DNA from: Penium margaritaceum
Lineage: Eukaryota > Streptophyta > Zygnematophyceae > Desmidiales > Peniaceae
Direction: 5' to 3'
NCBI GenBank assembly: GCA_023375785.1
Contig: SZWC01000087.1
Location: forward strand, 311,816 to 375,815
Length of the DNA: 64,000 nt
Part shown: in pieces, positions 1-12,764 of the stretch
How positions within the stretch are numbered: position 1 is the first letter of the stretch
Layout of the letters: each line of letters starts with the position of its first letter
Program-made: the position numbers and the translations under genes
Notes under the pieces: generated by a model
Databases searched by the model: none
The model's input: only the letters and a program-made list of their open reading frames with translations
Told to the model about the DNA's origin: nothing

Positions 1-5
1 TGTGT

Positions 6-42
<37 letters not shown>
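1..42. repeat. (TG)n microsatellite at window edge
   Basis: Nearly pure TG dinucleotide run with one GGG interruption near its start. It is cut by the window edge, so its true length is unknown. Confidence 0.95.
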
Positions 43-44
<2 letters not shown>

Positions 45-242
45 GCCCTCGAGCCGCTACGCAGATACAGCGGCTCGGACTACCGTTGTTCAGATCGTTT
101 GATGGCTCTCTCCTCCCTATACAGGTTCTAATTCTCAACATACACCTCAAACTGAACGATGAAACTGCCAAACAGGAACACCCTAGTCTGCAGATTTGAC
201 TGTGATCAGCTACCCCCATGCCATGCAAAGAACGATAGGAAT

Positions 243-772
243 TGTTAGTCTAAGAGAGCGAAGATGGTGAACAGGTAGAAGTTACGAGACAAAACACAAT
301 TTAGAATTTAAGACAAGAACAAGTGTACTAAGATGATGTGTCGAAATGATCGAATATGTATCTACAAGTGTCGAGTTACAAATAAGGCATAGTCGGGGTC
401 GTTGGGTTGTTTGTCGAGGGACGCATGCGAAGTCACGTCGTGACTTGTCCGATTCAAGAAGGTCCACCAAGAAGTCGGAGGTCTTCGAGAATCGACCGTG
501 AAGATGTGAGATGCATCTTTATGAATCCATATTCATCTCGATGTGTCGAAAAGTTAATCGAAATGTCGTGATACTTCTTATCGTAGATTCGTAAAAGTGC
601 TCAAAGCTGTCGGAAGGTTAAAGCATATCCGCTAAGGGCGCGACAGTTGGTCATTTTGCCCTGAACCGTCTGATTGAATATCGCGGTTCTCACGACCTGA
701 TGGGCTATTTGTGTAATAACAGAAATGCCCAGTCGCAAAGATTAGGGACTCGTGTATATCGGGTATGTAACA
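243..772 (-). mobile_element. Solo LTR of gypsy family B
   Basis: This 530-bp block starts TGTTA and ends TAACA. It aligns along its length with the gypsy B LTRs at 63,753-64,000 and at 40,016-40,085 plus 49,135-49,621. Shared landmarks include GATGGTGAACA near the start, the GTGTCGAGTTACAAAT-like block in the middle and a GGCTATTTGTGTAAT block near the end. The 5-bp direct repeats GGAAT lie immediately outside both ends (238-242 and 773-777). No internal region or second LTR is present, so this is a solo LTR, as left by LTR-LTR recombination. Strand follows gypsy B, whose coding strand is minus. Confidence 0.85.
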
Positions 773-1298
773 GGAATGACCTACATAAATGATTTCAACA
801 GCATAGAACATGCCGTATTATCAGCCATATTCGTTCATTTTTTAGTTTTGATTTAACTGACACCCATATTCACCCAAAATTGACCCATTGTAGATTAATT
901 AAGGGTTCGTCTATCTTAATTAAGATGTGTCAAAATTTTGTATTCACCCACATATTTCGCTTGACAAAATACGAGGACACGAAACGACTCTCTGAACCTC
1001 ATAGTTCTATACTTTGATTAAAAAATCTAATGGTTGTGGAGGCTCCCTTATGGATTTTCCTTACATTCGCTCTAGCCATTAACGTGGTCTCCCATCCTCC
1101 TCTCGTGTGTGTGTGTATGTCAAACAAATATGGAAGGCGAGCTCAAGTTGAAATTGTTTTTCTTCAGTACAAAGGTTGGAGAAGAACTCACACAGCTCAA
1201 AACTTCAATAGGAGTTCACCCAAATTTGGTGTAAATCTTTAACAAAATCATGGTCCACTTGAAATAAAATTTGGAACGTATATGGACGACAATACAAT
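773..1298. other. Intergenic, nothing recognised
   Basis: AT-rich sequence between the solo LTR and the TRIM. One open stretch of about 70 codons (1,030-1,242) has no recognisable motif and is not supported as a gene. Confidence 0.6.
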
Positions 1299-1650
1299 TG
1301 TAGCACGCGGCCGGTCCGACATGGCTCGCACGGGGTCCCTGGCATGTGGGCGAGCGGATGGGGTGGCATGAGGATCGGAGACCCTCAAGCACTGCAGTTT
1401 TGGCCTAGTTGGCAAAGGATTCCGTCCGTTCCGTTACATTGGTATTACAGCGCCGGAGTTCGAGTCCGATGTGCGCACGCCTAGGGCGGCTCACTCCTAT
1501 CGGGGGGGAGTGTAGCGTGCGACCGGTCCGACGTGGCTCGCACGGGGTCTCTGGCCTGTGGGCGGGCGGATGGGATGGCCTGAGGGTCCGAGACCCTCAA
1601 GCACCGCGGTTTTGGCCTAGTTGGCCAAGGATTCCGTCCGTTCTGTTGCA
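1299..1650 (+). mobile_element. TRIM: terminal-repeat retrotransposon in miniature, complete
   Basis: Two 140-bp direct repeats (1,299-1,438 and 1,511-1,650) begin TGTAGC and end in CA. They flank only 72 bp. Straight after the first LTR comes a primer-binding-like TTGGTATTACAGC, close to the plant initiator-Met site. Straight before the second is a polypurine run (1,502-1,510). The target duplication ACAAT is perfect at 1,294-1,298 and 1,651-1,655. By eye the LTRs differ at roughly one base in ten. The whole element is 352 bp and has no coding capacity, so it must have moved with enzymes supplied by another LTR element. LTR, PBS, PPT and TSD all agree on the boundaries. Confidence 0.92.
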
Positions 1651-4600
1651 ACAATAAGGGACAAGGAAAATCATAAGATAATTATTTGGTGTGGAAATCC
1701 GTTAAACTTCCCCCTTGTAGTGTAAGGCCGGTTCAATACAACTCGAAAAGTTATGATAAACATTAAATGGACACAAGGATGGACGACGTTAAAAACGATG
1801 GCATTTGTGGCTTCCGTTATTAAAACAGATTACTTCATTCTTTTTAATCTAGATTCCCCATCGATTTTTATTGTTCCCCACAGCATCTCATCTGGTTTCC
1901 TTGGTGCATAGGATAGAAAGCAAACTACCCCATTGAAATCATAAGTGCAATGTCACAACCCAGCTTACGACTTTTGCCATGAATTTCCATCAAAGTGGAA
2001 TGATGGAAAGTTATGGCAACTAAAACTTTGAAGAAACAAATTACGAAGAAGCCACAACAAAACATACTGTGGTTGTGGACGGTTTCACGGTAACCTCCCA
2101 AAGATAACGTTTTTTAAAAAAATTCTCATTACGTAAAGGTTGAGTTTAGTTTCACAAAACTAGAGGATACAAACCGATATTTCTCTCGTCGAAAGTCAGG
2201 CAAAAGATGAAGGGTTAATCATCCAGAGTCGGCCAACGTTCAGCGAGAAAAGAAAAATAAAAACGCCCTTACCCTTTTAAGTCACCCAAGCCGCGATCCT
2301 GGACTTGCGTTGCGCCGATCACGACACCCTCCTAACCACATCAGCGGCACCCTACGTCTAACCGGCACATGTAGGTACAAACATCCGATAAAACGAGCTC
2401 TTTATACGCGTTCTCGTGAACGGGTCATCCCACAACACCAGAACAACTTTCCAAGCAAGAATATACGAACAGTACAATAACTAAAGACAACAGGTAGAGA
2501 TATTTGAGATGTGTATGATGAAACATTCATAACATGCGAAAATACATTGTGTCATAAATTTCGACTTTTTTATCGCAAGGAAAAGAGAAATAAAGATCTT
2601 TAAAAATACCAGACCAAAAAATTGACTAGTTTCATCGAACACCAGCAAAGACATCATTATGTGGCGTGTGTTTTCGTGGGGGCGATGGTTGTTTTTACCC
2701 AATCATAGAACTACCTCTCTCTCGGAGGTCTCCTCCCATAGATTTCTAAACCACACCCAATGGTTCACATAAGATCGGAAAAAGGACAGCAAAAGCATGA
2801 TGAACATGAAACTCCAAACCCGTCCCCGAATAAAACATTGCCGATACACTAAGCCAATGACTCATATGGAGGGCATGAAAAGAATCAAGAACCAAGCAAC
2901 TCTTCAAAGGGAACCAAATGGAATGTACGTTTTGCCCGAACCATCTATGAAAACGCACAAAAAGAAAATAGAAGACATCATAAGTTACAGAATTTTTTAC
3001 ATTTGCAAATGGCATAACAAAACATGATAAGAAGATGTGATAGAAAAACCAAAACACAAATTTCGGAGGGTAACCTGGATTGGCAATGTACAACAGTTTT
3101 CAACAAAATCTGATTTTGATGCATGCATAACCTCAAATTCCATAATGAAAGTTATGCCATGAATGGAAATATGGATCAACTTTAAAAAATTAATGCATCC
3201 TAACTATAATTTGATCAAAATCATGAAAACAATGAATAAAAACTGAAAAAACAAAACATGATGGAAAACTGATAAAAAAAATATGAATAAGCTGAGAATG
3301 TAAGAAAGTTGAAAAACAAATGATATGATATCACAAGTAGTTTTCTAAACCCTTACAGTACGTACCAAAGGAATAGCAAATTCGAACCAACTTGATTCTA
3401 TAAATGTGAAAATGAATAAAAAATAAAAAGAGACATCGCATTTTGATCTAAGTTGCAAAAGGAAGAAAAATGTCTCACATAACATTTAGAGGAGAAAATC
3501 ACAATACATATGTATCCTTTCATATTAGAAATTAACTATATTTAGGTAATCCCTCTTAGTCATCATCTTATACATACATTTTTTTGGGGCATTTTATAAA
3601 TGTATAGTCATCATTAACCTTATCAATTCTCTATTTTACAAAAATATAACTTTGTTATCAAATGAAATTTTGTGCTCCAACAGATTCTCAGGTAAGATTC
3701 CATATTAAAAGTGATACAAATACAAGTAATTGAGCAAAAAATTCTTTAAATTACTCATTCCAATAATAGAAACCTTAATTTTAAATTTAATCCACACGGA
3801 ATTCATTCACCTTTCTTTGACATGAAAGGATGATTTTACCTCTTAAAAACATTTGAACCCAAATGATCACCTGATAAAAACAATGGTGATTTTAGCTAAT
3901 CACAAATGAAATCATAAAGCTAATGCCACCATTCTCTAGCCTTAATGGGACATTTATTCTATTTAAAAAACATTACACGTGAATAATAAACTCCACGAAA
4001 TTTCCTCCATTTATTTGAAGCACGCTGTTAAATAATAATATATTTGTTGAGTTTTATATATACAAATCTCACTACATGGTCACTTTCACACCTTAAAACA
4101 TGAAAAATGTTTTCAAGCAGTTTGCACTTAATGTTATAAACATTGTTAAGGATGTATAATACTTTTTCTACTATTTTAGAACTATTGTAAATGGTAACCA
4201 ACACAAACAATTGCATACTAGCAATAGCATACAACATGTTTTGTGATGTAAGATTAGAATTGCTTCTGTTTAATTTCATTGTTTCTTTATTTTAATATTA
4301 TTTAAGGCAGTGTTAATGTAAACTTTTATTTATTTTCAAAAATCTAAATACATTACAGTGTAGTTATGTAATTACACAATTTAATAAAAATTTGTAATTT
4401 TTTTTTATAATTCATTTCAACCACAATGACTGAATCTCTTCATGGCCATGTATGAATAAAGGAAAACTTCACATTTTTAAGTAACTTCTTGTGTAAAATG
4501 TCATACAAAACGTTTCAAAGACGTATAGTGGAAATCGGTCTCGTACACTTTCACAAAAACAAAATGAAAGTTTTTTTCTCTATAAAGATATCTATATGAT

Positions 4601-7600
4601 GAAATATCTTGCAGACTCTAGCATGAGAAAACTTCATGGCAAAAAATTCATTATCTCGTCCATAATTTGTGGGGTCTATCTTTACCATATTTGTATAGAT
4701 AACAATATTGTAAACCTCATAAAACTTTATTCATGTTGCTTAGAAAATTTTGCAAAAGAAACTGTATCAGAATGGCAGCAAACATCTAGTGAAGCCAATA
4801 CAATATTACATATTATAACCGTAATTTGATGTTCAAAACCAAACAAATGATAAATACAACTTAAAGGTTATATTGTACCTAATTCCGCCGAAAAAACAAA
4901 TCATGACTATTTCACGCATCTTAAATACCAATTAAAAGGGCATGATAAATGGAAGTTGGCATGATCTATTTCCTTTTGATTTGGGCTTTTGAATATGTAG
5001 AAAACGTCTTCATTTGTATTTCGGCTTAGTTGTTATCCCATTCGTTTTTTTGAAGTGAAATGCATTCTTTGCCAAAACATTACTTTTATGTTTATTGCTT
5101 TTGATTTGTTATAACGATACCAATCTCATACCCATTATCCACTGAGTACCTCACTAAGATGTCACACAATGATAGTTTGCATTTCACTTGGATGATGAAG
5201 GCACAACGTGCATGAGCTGATTGTATTTGATATTTGTTTCAAGGATCATATTTCACAACACAAAGACAGGTGTATTAATTTCTTGTTGCCTGATATATAT
5301 TTAAAAACATCATCAAATAAATGCATGGAAGCAGTGGTACCCACCTAGCAATAAAATTTAAATAGTGGATATTATAATGAAGGTATGAAAAAAACTTAAT
5401 CAAAGAAAACCATTTATCAACAATGCTCCATATTCCTTCATAAAATGCATTATTTATTTAAAATGAATCACAAATATCTCTTTCATTTACCATATGACAC
5501 AACAATTGTAAAACACTCACAATAACCATCTATTAGATTCAGGAGTTCAATTTGGTGGTAAAGTATTGTCAAAAAATGAAACAATCATGTACATCAATGC
5601 TAGTGATCGAAAAACTATGATATGCCATGCAATCATAGTAACGTTTTTTTTCAAGTCATGTAAGATGCAGTTGTTCCAAACTTGGCCATTTAAGACATTG
5701 TGGTTGGAATTCTCTCCATGATATTTTTTACATTGACCTATGTAAAGATAAATGAAGGGCTAAATCTAGTACTAGATCAATAAATCTACGGCTAGAAATG
5801 ACATGGGAATCCACGTATTATTATATGCCTGACATATTTTATTTCGTTGAAAAACTATTACAAACCTCTTGCAATAACAATGATGGAAACAACATATTCT
5901 TCTCATCCAATATGTACATTCTTGCATATAAAAGTATGAACATAACGTAAAGGTTGACATTGATAACTCAAGATTTGGCTATACACAAGATAAGTATTAT
6001 GGAGATATAAGTAGTTTACATGTATTGCTTTGCATTAGCACATAGGAAATACTAAACTATGTGTGACTTACACATGAAGGTGTAGCATTTTTTATAAGGG
6101 CCAAACCTAGCCACACATAAGAGAAAGGCTAAAGTAATGTCATTCCCTCAAAGGCTTCAAGAAAAAGGGCTAAATAAAAGACGTTTAATTATAAAAAGTT
6201 ACACCTTAAATGTATGATGAAAAGTAGAGGGGAAAACGTTTTTCCATAGAAATTTCTACTGTGTTTTGCTGACATATGTTGGTGTCCACCAACTAACCAA
6301 ACTTGATTTTGAAGCATGACATACATTTCCATAAACACTTTATAACACTGATAAGATTTATTTTCAACAACGATATATATCCACATGCTCAACTTGTGAG
6401 AAGATTTCTGCTTCTTTCAACTTCTTGTACAATCATTGAGAATTTCTATAAAGTGAGAACAATTGATTTGTTCCTTTCATGATTCTTCAGCACAAATTAT
6501 TATATCCGAATAGAAAAATAAAAACCACAAATAATAAACATGAAACATAAAAAAATAATTTTTTAATACATCCTTCAACTTGCAAAGTTTCATAGTATAT
6601 TTAATTCCAAAACGTAATAATCCATATGCATGGTAAACCATAGTGATCGAAAAATATAATAATAGCCTCAACACAATCTTTTAATTATTCTTATCTTAAG
6701 GCCTTTTCCATAAGAATTATCACCGCTCGTCCAAATTTACATGTTGTGCATAAATGACTTCGAAACGTTTCTTCATAAGTTTTCTAATCAACACACGCAT
6801 CTTATGAATATCAAGAATTCACAACCATGGAGTCATCCAAATAGTTTCTTCACCTTTTAAACGTCTGATATGCACTTTACAATGCTTCAAGCATAGTAAT
6901 AACCTAAGAAAAAACATTTTCAAATTTGGTGTATGATGTGAAAACACAAAGATAAGTTATATATTCTAGTCTGACACAAGCCTCTATGAGAGACCAAAAA
7001 AATAAATGAAGAAGAGGGGTATAGAAAAAGAAAAGCTATTCTCACACTTCTTCGCCGTTAGAAAGTTATCTATGGCTTCATGTGATGACCCATCCATTCT
7101 CGAAACATTGCTGTATAGATTTAGGTTTAGCATAAAAATATTTTTATGTGTGAATAATATGGGGGTTTGTTTAGTAAGAAATGAATGAAAACATGAATTA
7201 AACTAAAACTTATGACCGTGCCAAATGAAACACGTTTGTACATAAGGAATCTGTTCAGCTTATACACTTCACATACATGTTAGGATTAAAACTTTGGATA
7301 TAATGGTTCAAACGATGTTGTAATCTTCTTTTGAATAAAATACAATACTCATATAACATGTTTTTTAAGATCATCGAAAATATTTCACATATTACATGAT
7401 GACATGTACTAAGGGGTTGTTATGATAATTATTATATGGAAAAGTCAAAGATTGATGGACTATTAAGGATATTCAGATGTGATATTCTAAATTTTAATTT
7501 TACACACCCTTCAGAAATATCCATAGTCCAAATACATGTAAAGATAAAATTTAAATGAAAATTAAATATCAAATCACACACGTAGGTATAAACATCATTT

Positions 7601-7859
7601 GATAAAAGTACATGGTTTCAAAATATCTAAAATGCATCATATTTAAATCATGAACATGGTGTTTCATGCATCATGAAAATATTAGTTTTGTTATTTCATG
7701 TGTAACCAGTCTCATTTCTTAAACTTCAACTACTAAGCATTTTTACATCAAACTTATATTATGTTTTACTGATTTGTAGAATTTCATCGTAGGAATATTT
7801 TTCATTTATACAATTGGTGCTATAGTGAGAGGAATAGAAAGATAAAGATAAATATACAC

Positions 7860-7894
<35 letters not shown>

Positions 7895-7958
7895 CAAAGA
7901 GAAAGTGAGAGAGAGAGAGAGATGTATATTATTTATATGTACATATATATACATATAT

Positions 7959-8005
<47 letters not shown>

Positions 8006-11000
8006 GAGAGAGGAACAGAGAGAAAAGAAGTTTAGGGTTCAGAGTTTTTCATTGTCTTCCAATTTCATTGAAGTACATAAGATAAATGATGGTTTTCAAT
8101 TATTTGAAAATGACATAGTGCAAACGTAATTTAAAATAAAAGTTATAGAGGAAGTAACCTAATTGTTTTTCATGTGACAAGATTGGATTGTATGTAAACG
8201 CTTATCATATACCTAATATTCCCATATAAATTCGATGCTTTGTTAAATTGATGTCTGAAATTCTCTCAAAATGAGTTCAATAAAAACACATATTTTCCAC
8301 AAAACGCTTCACAAATCGCATACCTCACTTGACTTCATTACTAATGGAAAATGATCAATCTTTCAATTAAACAAGAAACTAGAGCTTTCAATGTGAGATG
8401 TGATCATTCCTAAATGATCGTAAAAATTCAAAGAACATAATTTTGAAAACCGGATTTTTACTCCATATTTCACTACACATTTCAATGTTTTTCATGAAAG
8501 AAATCCTATATCCATTGCAATGAATAATCCTTTATCGAACGCATGTGATGAGGAGAATTTATGACACGTGGGCGTGCGTATTTTTAAATTTCATACTGAA
8601 ACAATGTCGAGGATGCATACTTATGTGTATAATGTGCTAGAATTGAACCACACCAACATCAAAGCCCTCCTCCCTCCTTATTTCAAATCTCATATGACGA
8701 CGAACAATCCATGTGCAATAGATGTTTGCAAGCACGATTGTTGAAGTTTTCTCCAAATGCTTCGCATCAACTTCCACTTATTGCATATGCATTAAAAAAA
8801 CCATATCTAAAAAATCAGGAACCAGCGATGAACATCTCACCTATAACCTGGTACTAATTGTAGTCATTTAAAGTAAGCATATCCAATTTTGCCGACAAGA
8901 TGATGGCAATCCTTCCATTTACTCTTTGTTTTGATTGCTTGTGTCCCATTAAATGTTTGTTCACACAAAAAGTAAGAATAAGTTGAGTTAAATGAAATTA
9001 TTAAGTGCTTGAAATTTTAATTCACCTCTTTGCCCACGTCATTATCAAAACATTATTGGTTTGGCACCTAGAATCCATCATCAATAAAAAAACTTAAATG
9101 AATATTCATGATTATAGCTCTTCAACTTTAATTGTTTTTGCATCAAGAGGATGTAGTACAGGGATACAATTTCCATACAATTGGTGTGTTTATTGATTTA
9201 TGTCATTTATGTTCTCAAACTAGGCTCTTCACATTTTCCGTTACATTAGCATAATGTGTTCATCCTCATGCAATACATACATAAAATATGGTAGTTTTAT
9301 CTAATATTCGGTTTTTTAAGCAACATATGAAGAATTTTTGGGTGAATACCCAAATCTTGTGGAATAGACCTTGTTCATATTCTCCTCCCTTTCGATGTGA
9401 AAGGTCCATAGTCATTACATTATTTTGAGTTGTGGTTCTTTTAAAAGTGTAGGCAGCACTAGAATAGCATAAAGGGGAGAAATCATTTATAAGCGATAAT
9501 ACTTTTGTGCAAGTGTGGTGATGCGATAGCATCTCTCCATAAGATTGTTCTTGCTCATTACATGTAGGCCGGTTTTCTGAATGTTAAATTTTATCTGACA
9601 TTTTTCTCTAGGATGTCAAGGAATAGCAAGAAGAATTATGAATTGAAAGTAAGGGTAATCAGTTTTGGAGAGTTTCTTAGAATAAAATAATATTGCTTTA
9701 CAAGTCAAAATATTATTATCATCAAAATCTTCACAATAAAACATGTGCTTCTAGATAAGGATGTTTTAAGGTTCCTCTGTTTAGTGACCAGATTGAAGGA
9801 AGAACGAATTCCTTACCAGTTGCTCATACACTAGTGTATAGTGCATTCATTTCAATCTATCTGAAAGTTTTTCTATTTGAGTGTTTCGTTTTGAAATGGC
9901 AGTGGTACAACTTGTCAATGTGCATAAAGTTGAAGTTACTCGAATCAAAATCTAATGCACGCTGGCTTCAGTGGTCATGAAGTGAAAATTCTATCGCAAG
10001 GAATTGAAGCAAATAATGCAAGTATGAAACCACTTTAAGAACATAATACGTCATATTTGCAACAATCACAAGCATAGTTTGTGGTGCCTACAAGTTGTTG
10101 CAACTTGCCAACTAGCTATAGAAGTCATAGGTTTCACCTTTGTTAGTTTTCAATCATTTAACAGCTTAATTTAACATAACAAAATTCTTGAAAACGCACA
10201 CCTTACACATGCGACTCCCATGTCCTCATGTCCATAGGCATTTACACATATCTCCTTACAAAACCACTTATCGCAACATCAAATAAAAACACAAGTCCAT
10301 GTCTGATGATGAAACCCTTGATACAAAATGGATATTGTTTCAATTTTTTGCTTCTCTCGTGCTCATGAGAACAATACTTTCATTTGAATAAATTTGTCTT
10401 CTCAACATATAGACCATCCCTCTATTAAAGGATGTTCCGTTAATTCTACCAATTTGTTTGTTGTGCCATTAGTGCTGTTGATTAGGGTTGTTCTTGACTA
10501 TAAAAATCACAATGTTGACTTCTAAAAACTTATAAAAAGTGGTATTACACCACCACTAATGAGTGCTGTCTCGTAACTTTTGATTAAAAAACAGAATAGA
10601 TATCAACCAAGATTCTCTCAAACTATCTCAAATGATTTGACGTTATTTAATTACGAGCAATATTATCCCTTTTATCTTTATTCGTTCTTATTCAGGTCCA
10701 TGTAGTCCCTTTCAAAATCATTTGCATCCCTTTTCTTACATTTTTCATAGAAAACCTGCCATGCAACACTTTTCTTCATGGTTTTTTACTATTATTTAAT
10801 TATAACATCAATTTTTACTTCATGATTTCCCTTCTTATGATTACTTCATGAGCATCCTTATGACAATTTAAATTAAAAGAGGAAATTTATGATAATTTTA
10901 GGAAACAAATAATAATTGTTTTAATCCGTGCTTGTATTAATTTTTTATACATGTTTTCATGGAGCTTAATGATAGTGGATCATGTAAACAACCGGTGAAT

Positions 11001-11060
11001 GATGGCACTTTTGAATATAAATTCTGGTTTCTCAAATCCGCTATTTGGGAAGGAATTGTA
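1651..11060. other. AT-rich block without recognisable genes
   Basis: About 9.4 kb of strongly AT-rich DNA with dense stops in all frames. The longest open stretches are under about 90 codons and none shows a conserved motif. I see no LTRs, terminal inverted repeats or RNA genes in it. A GA/TA microsatellite lies at 7,861-8,030. It could be old intergenic DNA or a long intron of a gene outside the window; nothing here decides between these. Confidence 0.6.
7861..8030. repeat. Compound (GA)n-(TA)n-(GA)n microsatellite
   Basis: Two long GA runs (about 7,861-7,921 and 7,963-8,030) flank a short TATATAC-rich tract at 7,925-7,962. Confidence 0.95.
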
Positions 11061-11154
11061 TTTATTGCAATGAGCCTAACGGCTCCCCCCTCACCCTCGC
11101 GGTCGAGCCGTTGCATAAGAAGCTACACGGCAGCTTCCTGATGCTACAACGACG

Positions 11155-12077
11155 ATGGGGCCAGGTGCTCCTAGCCCCGCGGCTGCTGCCTTTGCTCCCG
11201 AGCATGCTGCTACTGCCACTCTTGTAGTGCACGTGATGAAGCAACGCTACAGCTGTTGTTGTGGCTGCTATCGTCAGTTGTTACTATTGTTGTCGTCAGT
11301 TGTTGCTGCTACCATCAGCTACTATTGCTCTAACTACACGCTACCGCTACTGCTACTACAATGATGCCCGCCACTGCCGCTGCTGCAACTGCCTGTCGTC
11401 GCCGCCGCGGCTGTTGTTGTTTCTCACCGCCACTGCTGCAGCTCCTCGGCGCTACAACTTCCACTGTGGCTGTTGGTTGTCGCTGCTACTACTACACCTG
11501 CTCGTAGCCACTACTGCTACTACGGATGCTGACCGCCACTGTTGCTACTGGAGCTTCTTGCTTTCGATGTGGCTGCTGCCCCCCTCTACTACTACTACAG
11601 CTGCTCGTTGCCGACACACCTGTAGTTGCTCCTTATCCATCGCTGCTGCTACAAGTGCTGCTTAGGCTGCTTCCCTCCGCCGCTACTGCTACAGCTACTC
11701 GTCGTTGCTGCTGCAGCTGCTCGCCGCTACTAATGCACCTTCTCGCCATTCGCCATTCTAGGAACTACTCTGGGTGCTAATGTGGTTGGTGCCCTCCGCT
11801 GCTGCGGCTACAACTGCTCTTGCTACATCTACTACTACGACTTCTGCCCGTAGCCGCTACTGTTGTAGGTGCCTCCCGCCATTGCTGCTGCTACAGTTGT
11901 TGTTGTTGCGACTGCTGTTAGTGTTGGCTGCCACCACTGTTTTGCTGTCACGTCGTCGAGGTGGGTCCTCCTAGGATCTACTATTGTTGCTGTTATGGGT
12001 AGTTGCCGCTACTGCCACTTACTGTTGTTGCTGCTGCAACGTCTCTGCTGCACAACAAGACGAGCTGTGCCTCGTTC
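11155..12077 (-). repeat. Trinucleotide-rich tract (CAG/CAA/GTAG type)
   Basis: Dense imperfect triplets of CTG, TTG and CTAC type on the plus strand. The periodicity opens spurious Leu-, Ala- and Thr-rich frames in several phases. It sits just inside the copia primer-binding site, as do similar tracts in the relatives near 41.0-41.4 kb and 59.4-60.9 kb, so I read it as leader and not as a gene. Confidence 0.8.
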
Positions 12078-12089
12078 GCTCTGATACCA

Positions 12090-12764
12090 AGAGAAGCTTC
12101 TACGAACCTTCCTAACCACTTGTCGTGACACTAGGCGCAAGCGCTAGGTCAACGTGTGACAACAGTCACAAGTTAGAGGCAAAAATTGCATGGGTCTGGG
12201 TAGGGACACATACAGAGTGTCAAGAAGCTCAAATCTGAATATAATCACAGAGATAAATGACAAATGACAAGATCACAACATAAATACCTGATGCGACTCA
12301 TAGCAAGTGACGCACGCACGGTGTTTGTCTTAAAACTGGCCTAAAATCACTGTTTCGGCCATAAACCTGTGCACAGGTATCCGAACGCATCACCGTCAGA
12401 GCCTCGAGATGTAGCATCTTGAGTCGGATGCTACAACTGGTCACACGCTCAAGTCCGACATCGATCAATGGAAAGACAATGCAAAACATGCAAATCGGGC
12501 TTAAGAGCCAGTCCACTCGGAAACCTCTTGCGTCTATAGAAAATGCATAAACGACCCCGGATAGCACTCGTGATGTCGTGGCTGCTGTCTGGCACCTACT
12601 AGTGTACAGAGCCACCACTCGTCGGTGCCCTAGCGCCAGATGCGTCCACATCATGGATCACGTCGCCATGCTATCCAGTAACAGCGCTCCATACCACCAA
12701 TACTGGGTATACGGATAATCACTGCGTCATCGCTTGTGACGGGTGGAAGCCACACAAATAAACA
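12090..12764 (-). repeat. Copia LTR (minus orientation)
   Basis: On the minus strand it runs from TGTTTATTTG to CTTCTCT, directly before the primer-binding site. Its length of about 675 bp matches the related LTR at 37,898-38,572. Both share a block reading GGTTAGGAAGGTTC close to the 3' end. Confidence 0.82.

Larger units (their letters stand above)
11060..12764 (-). mobile_element. Copia-family fragment: 5' LTR plus trinucleotide-rich leader
   Basis: Read on the minus strand, an LTR (12,764 down to 12,090) is followed at once by a TGGTATCAGAGC primer-binding site (complement of 12,078-12,089). About 1 kb of leader follows, made of CAG/CAA/GTAG-type triplets down to about 11,060. The LTR is homologous to the one at 37,898-38,572 and more distantly to the copia B LTRs. 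The sequence turns AT-rich at 11,060 with no gag, pol or second LTR, so only the 5' end is represented. It is a non-functional remnant. Confidence 0.8.

Noticed and set aside
1030-1242. A 70-codon frame with a hydrophobic N-terminus resembling a signal peptide
   Set aside because: Too short, in AT-rich DNA, and without motif or neighbouring gene structure to support it.
1439-1510. B-box-like GAGTTCGAGTCC suggesting a tRNA gene or SINE
   Set aside because: No A-box at the proper distance, no cloverleaf, and the segment is the 72-bp internal region of a TRIM.
11155-12084. Several Leu-, Ala- and Thr-rich frames of 60-134 codons
   Set aside because: All come from the triplet-rich leader of a copia remnant and appear in more than one phase.
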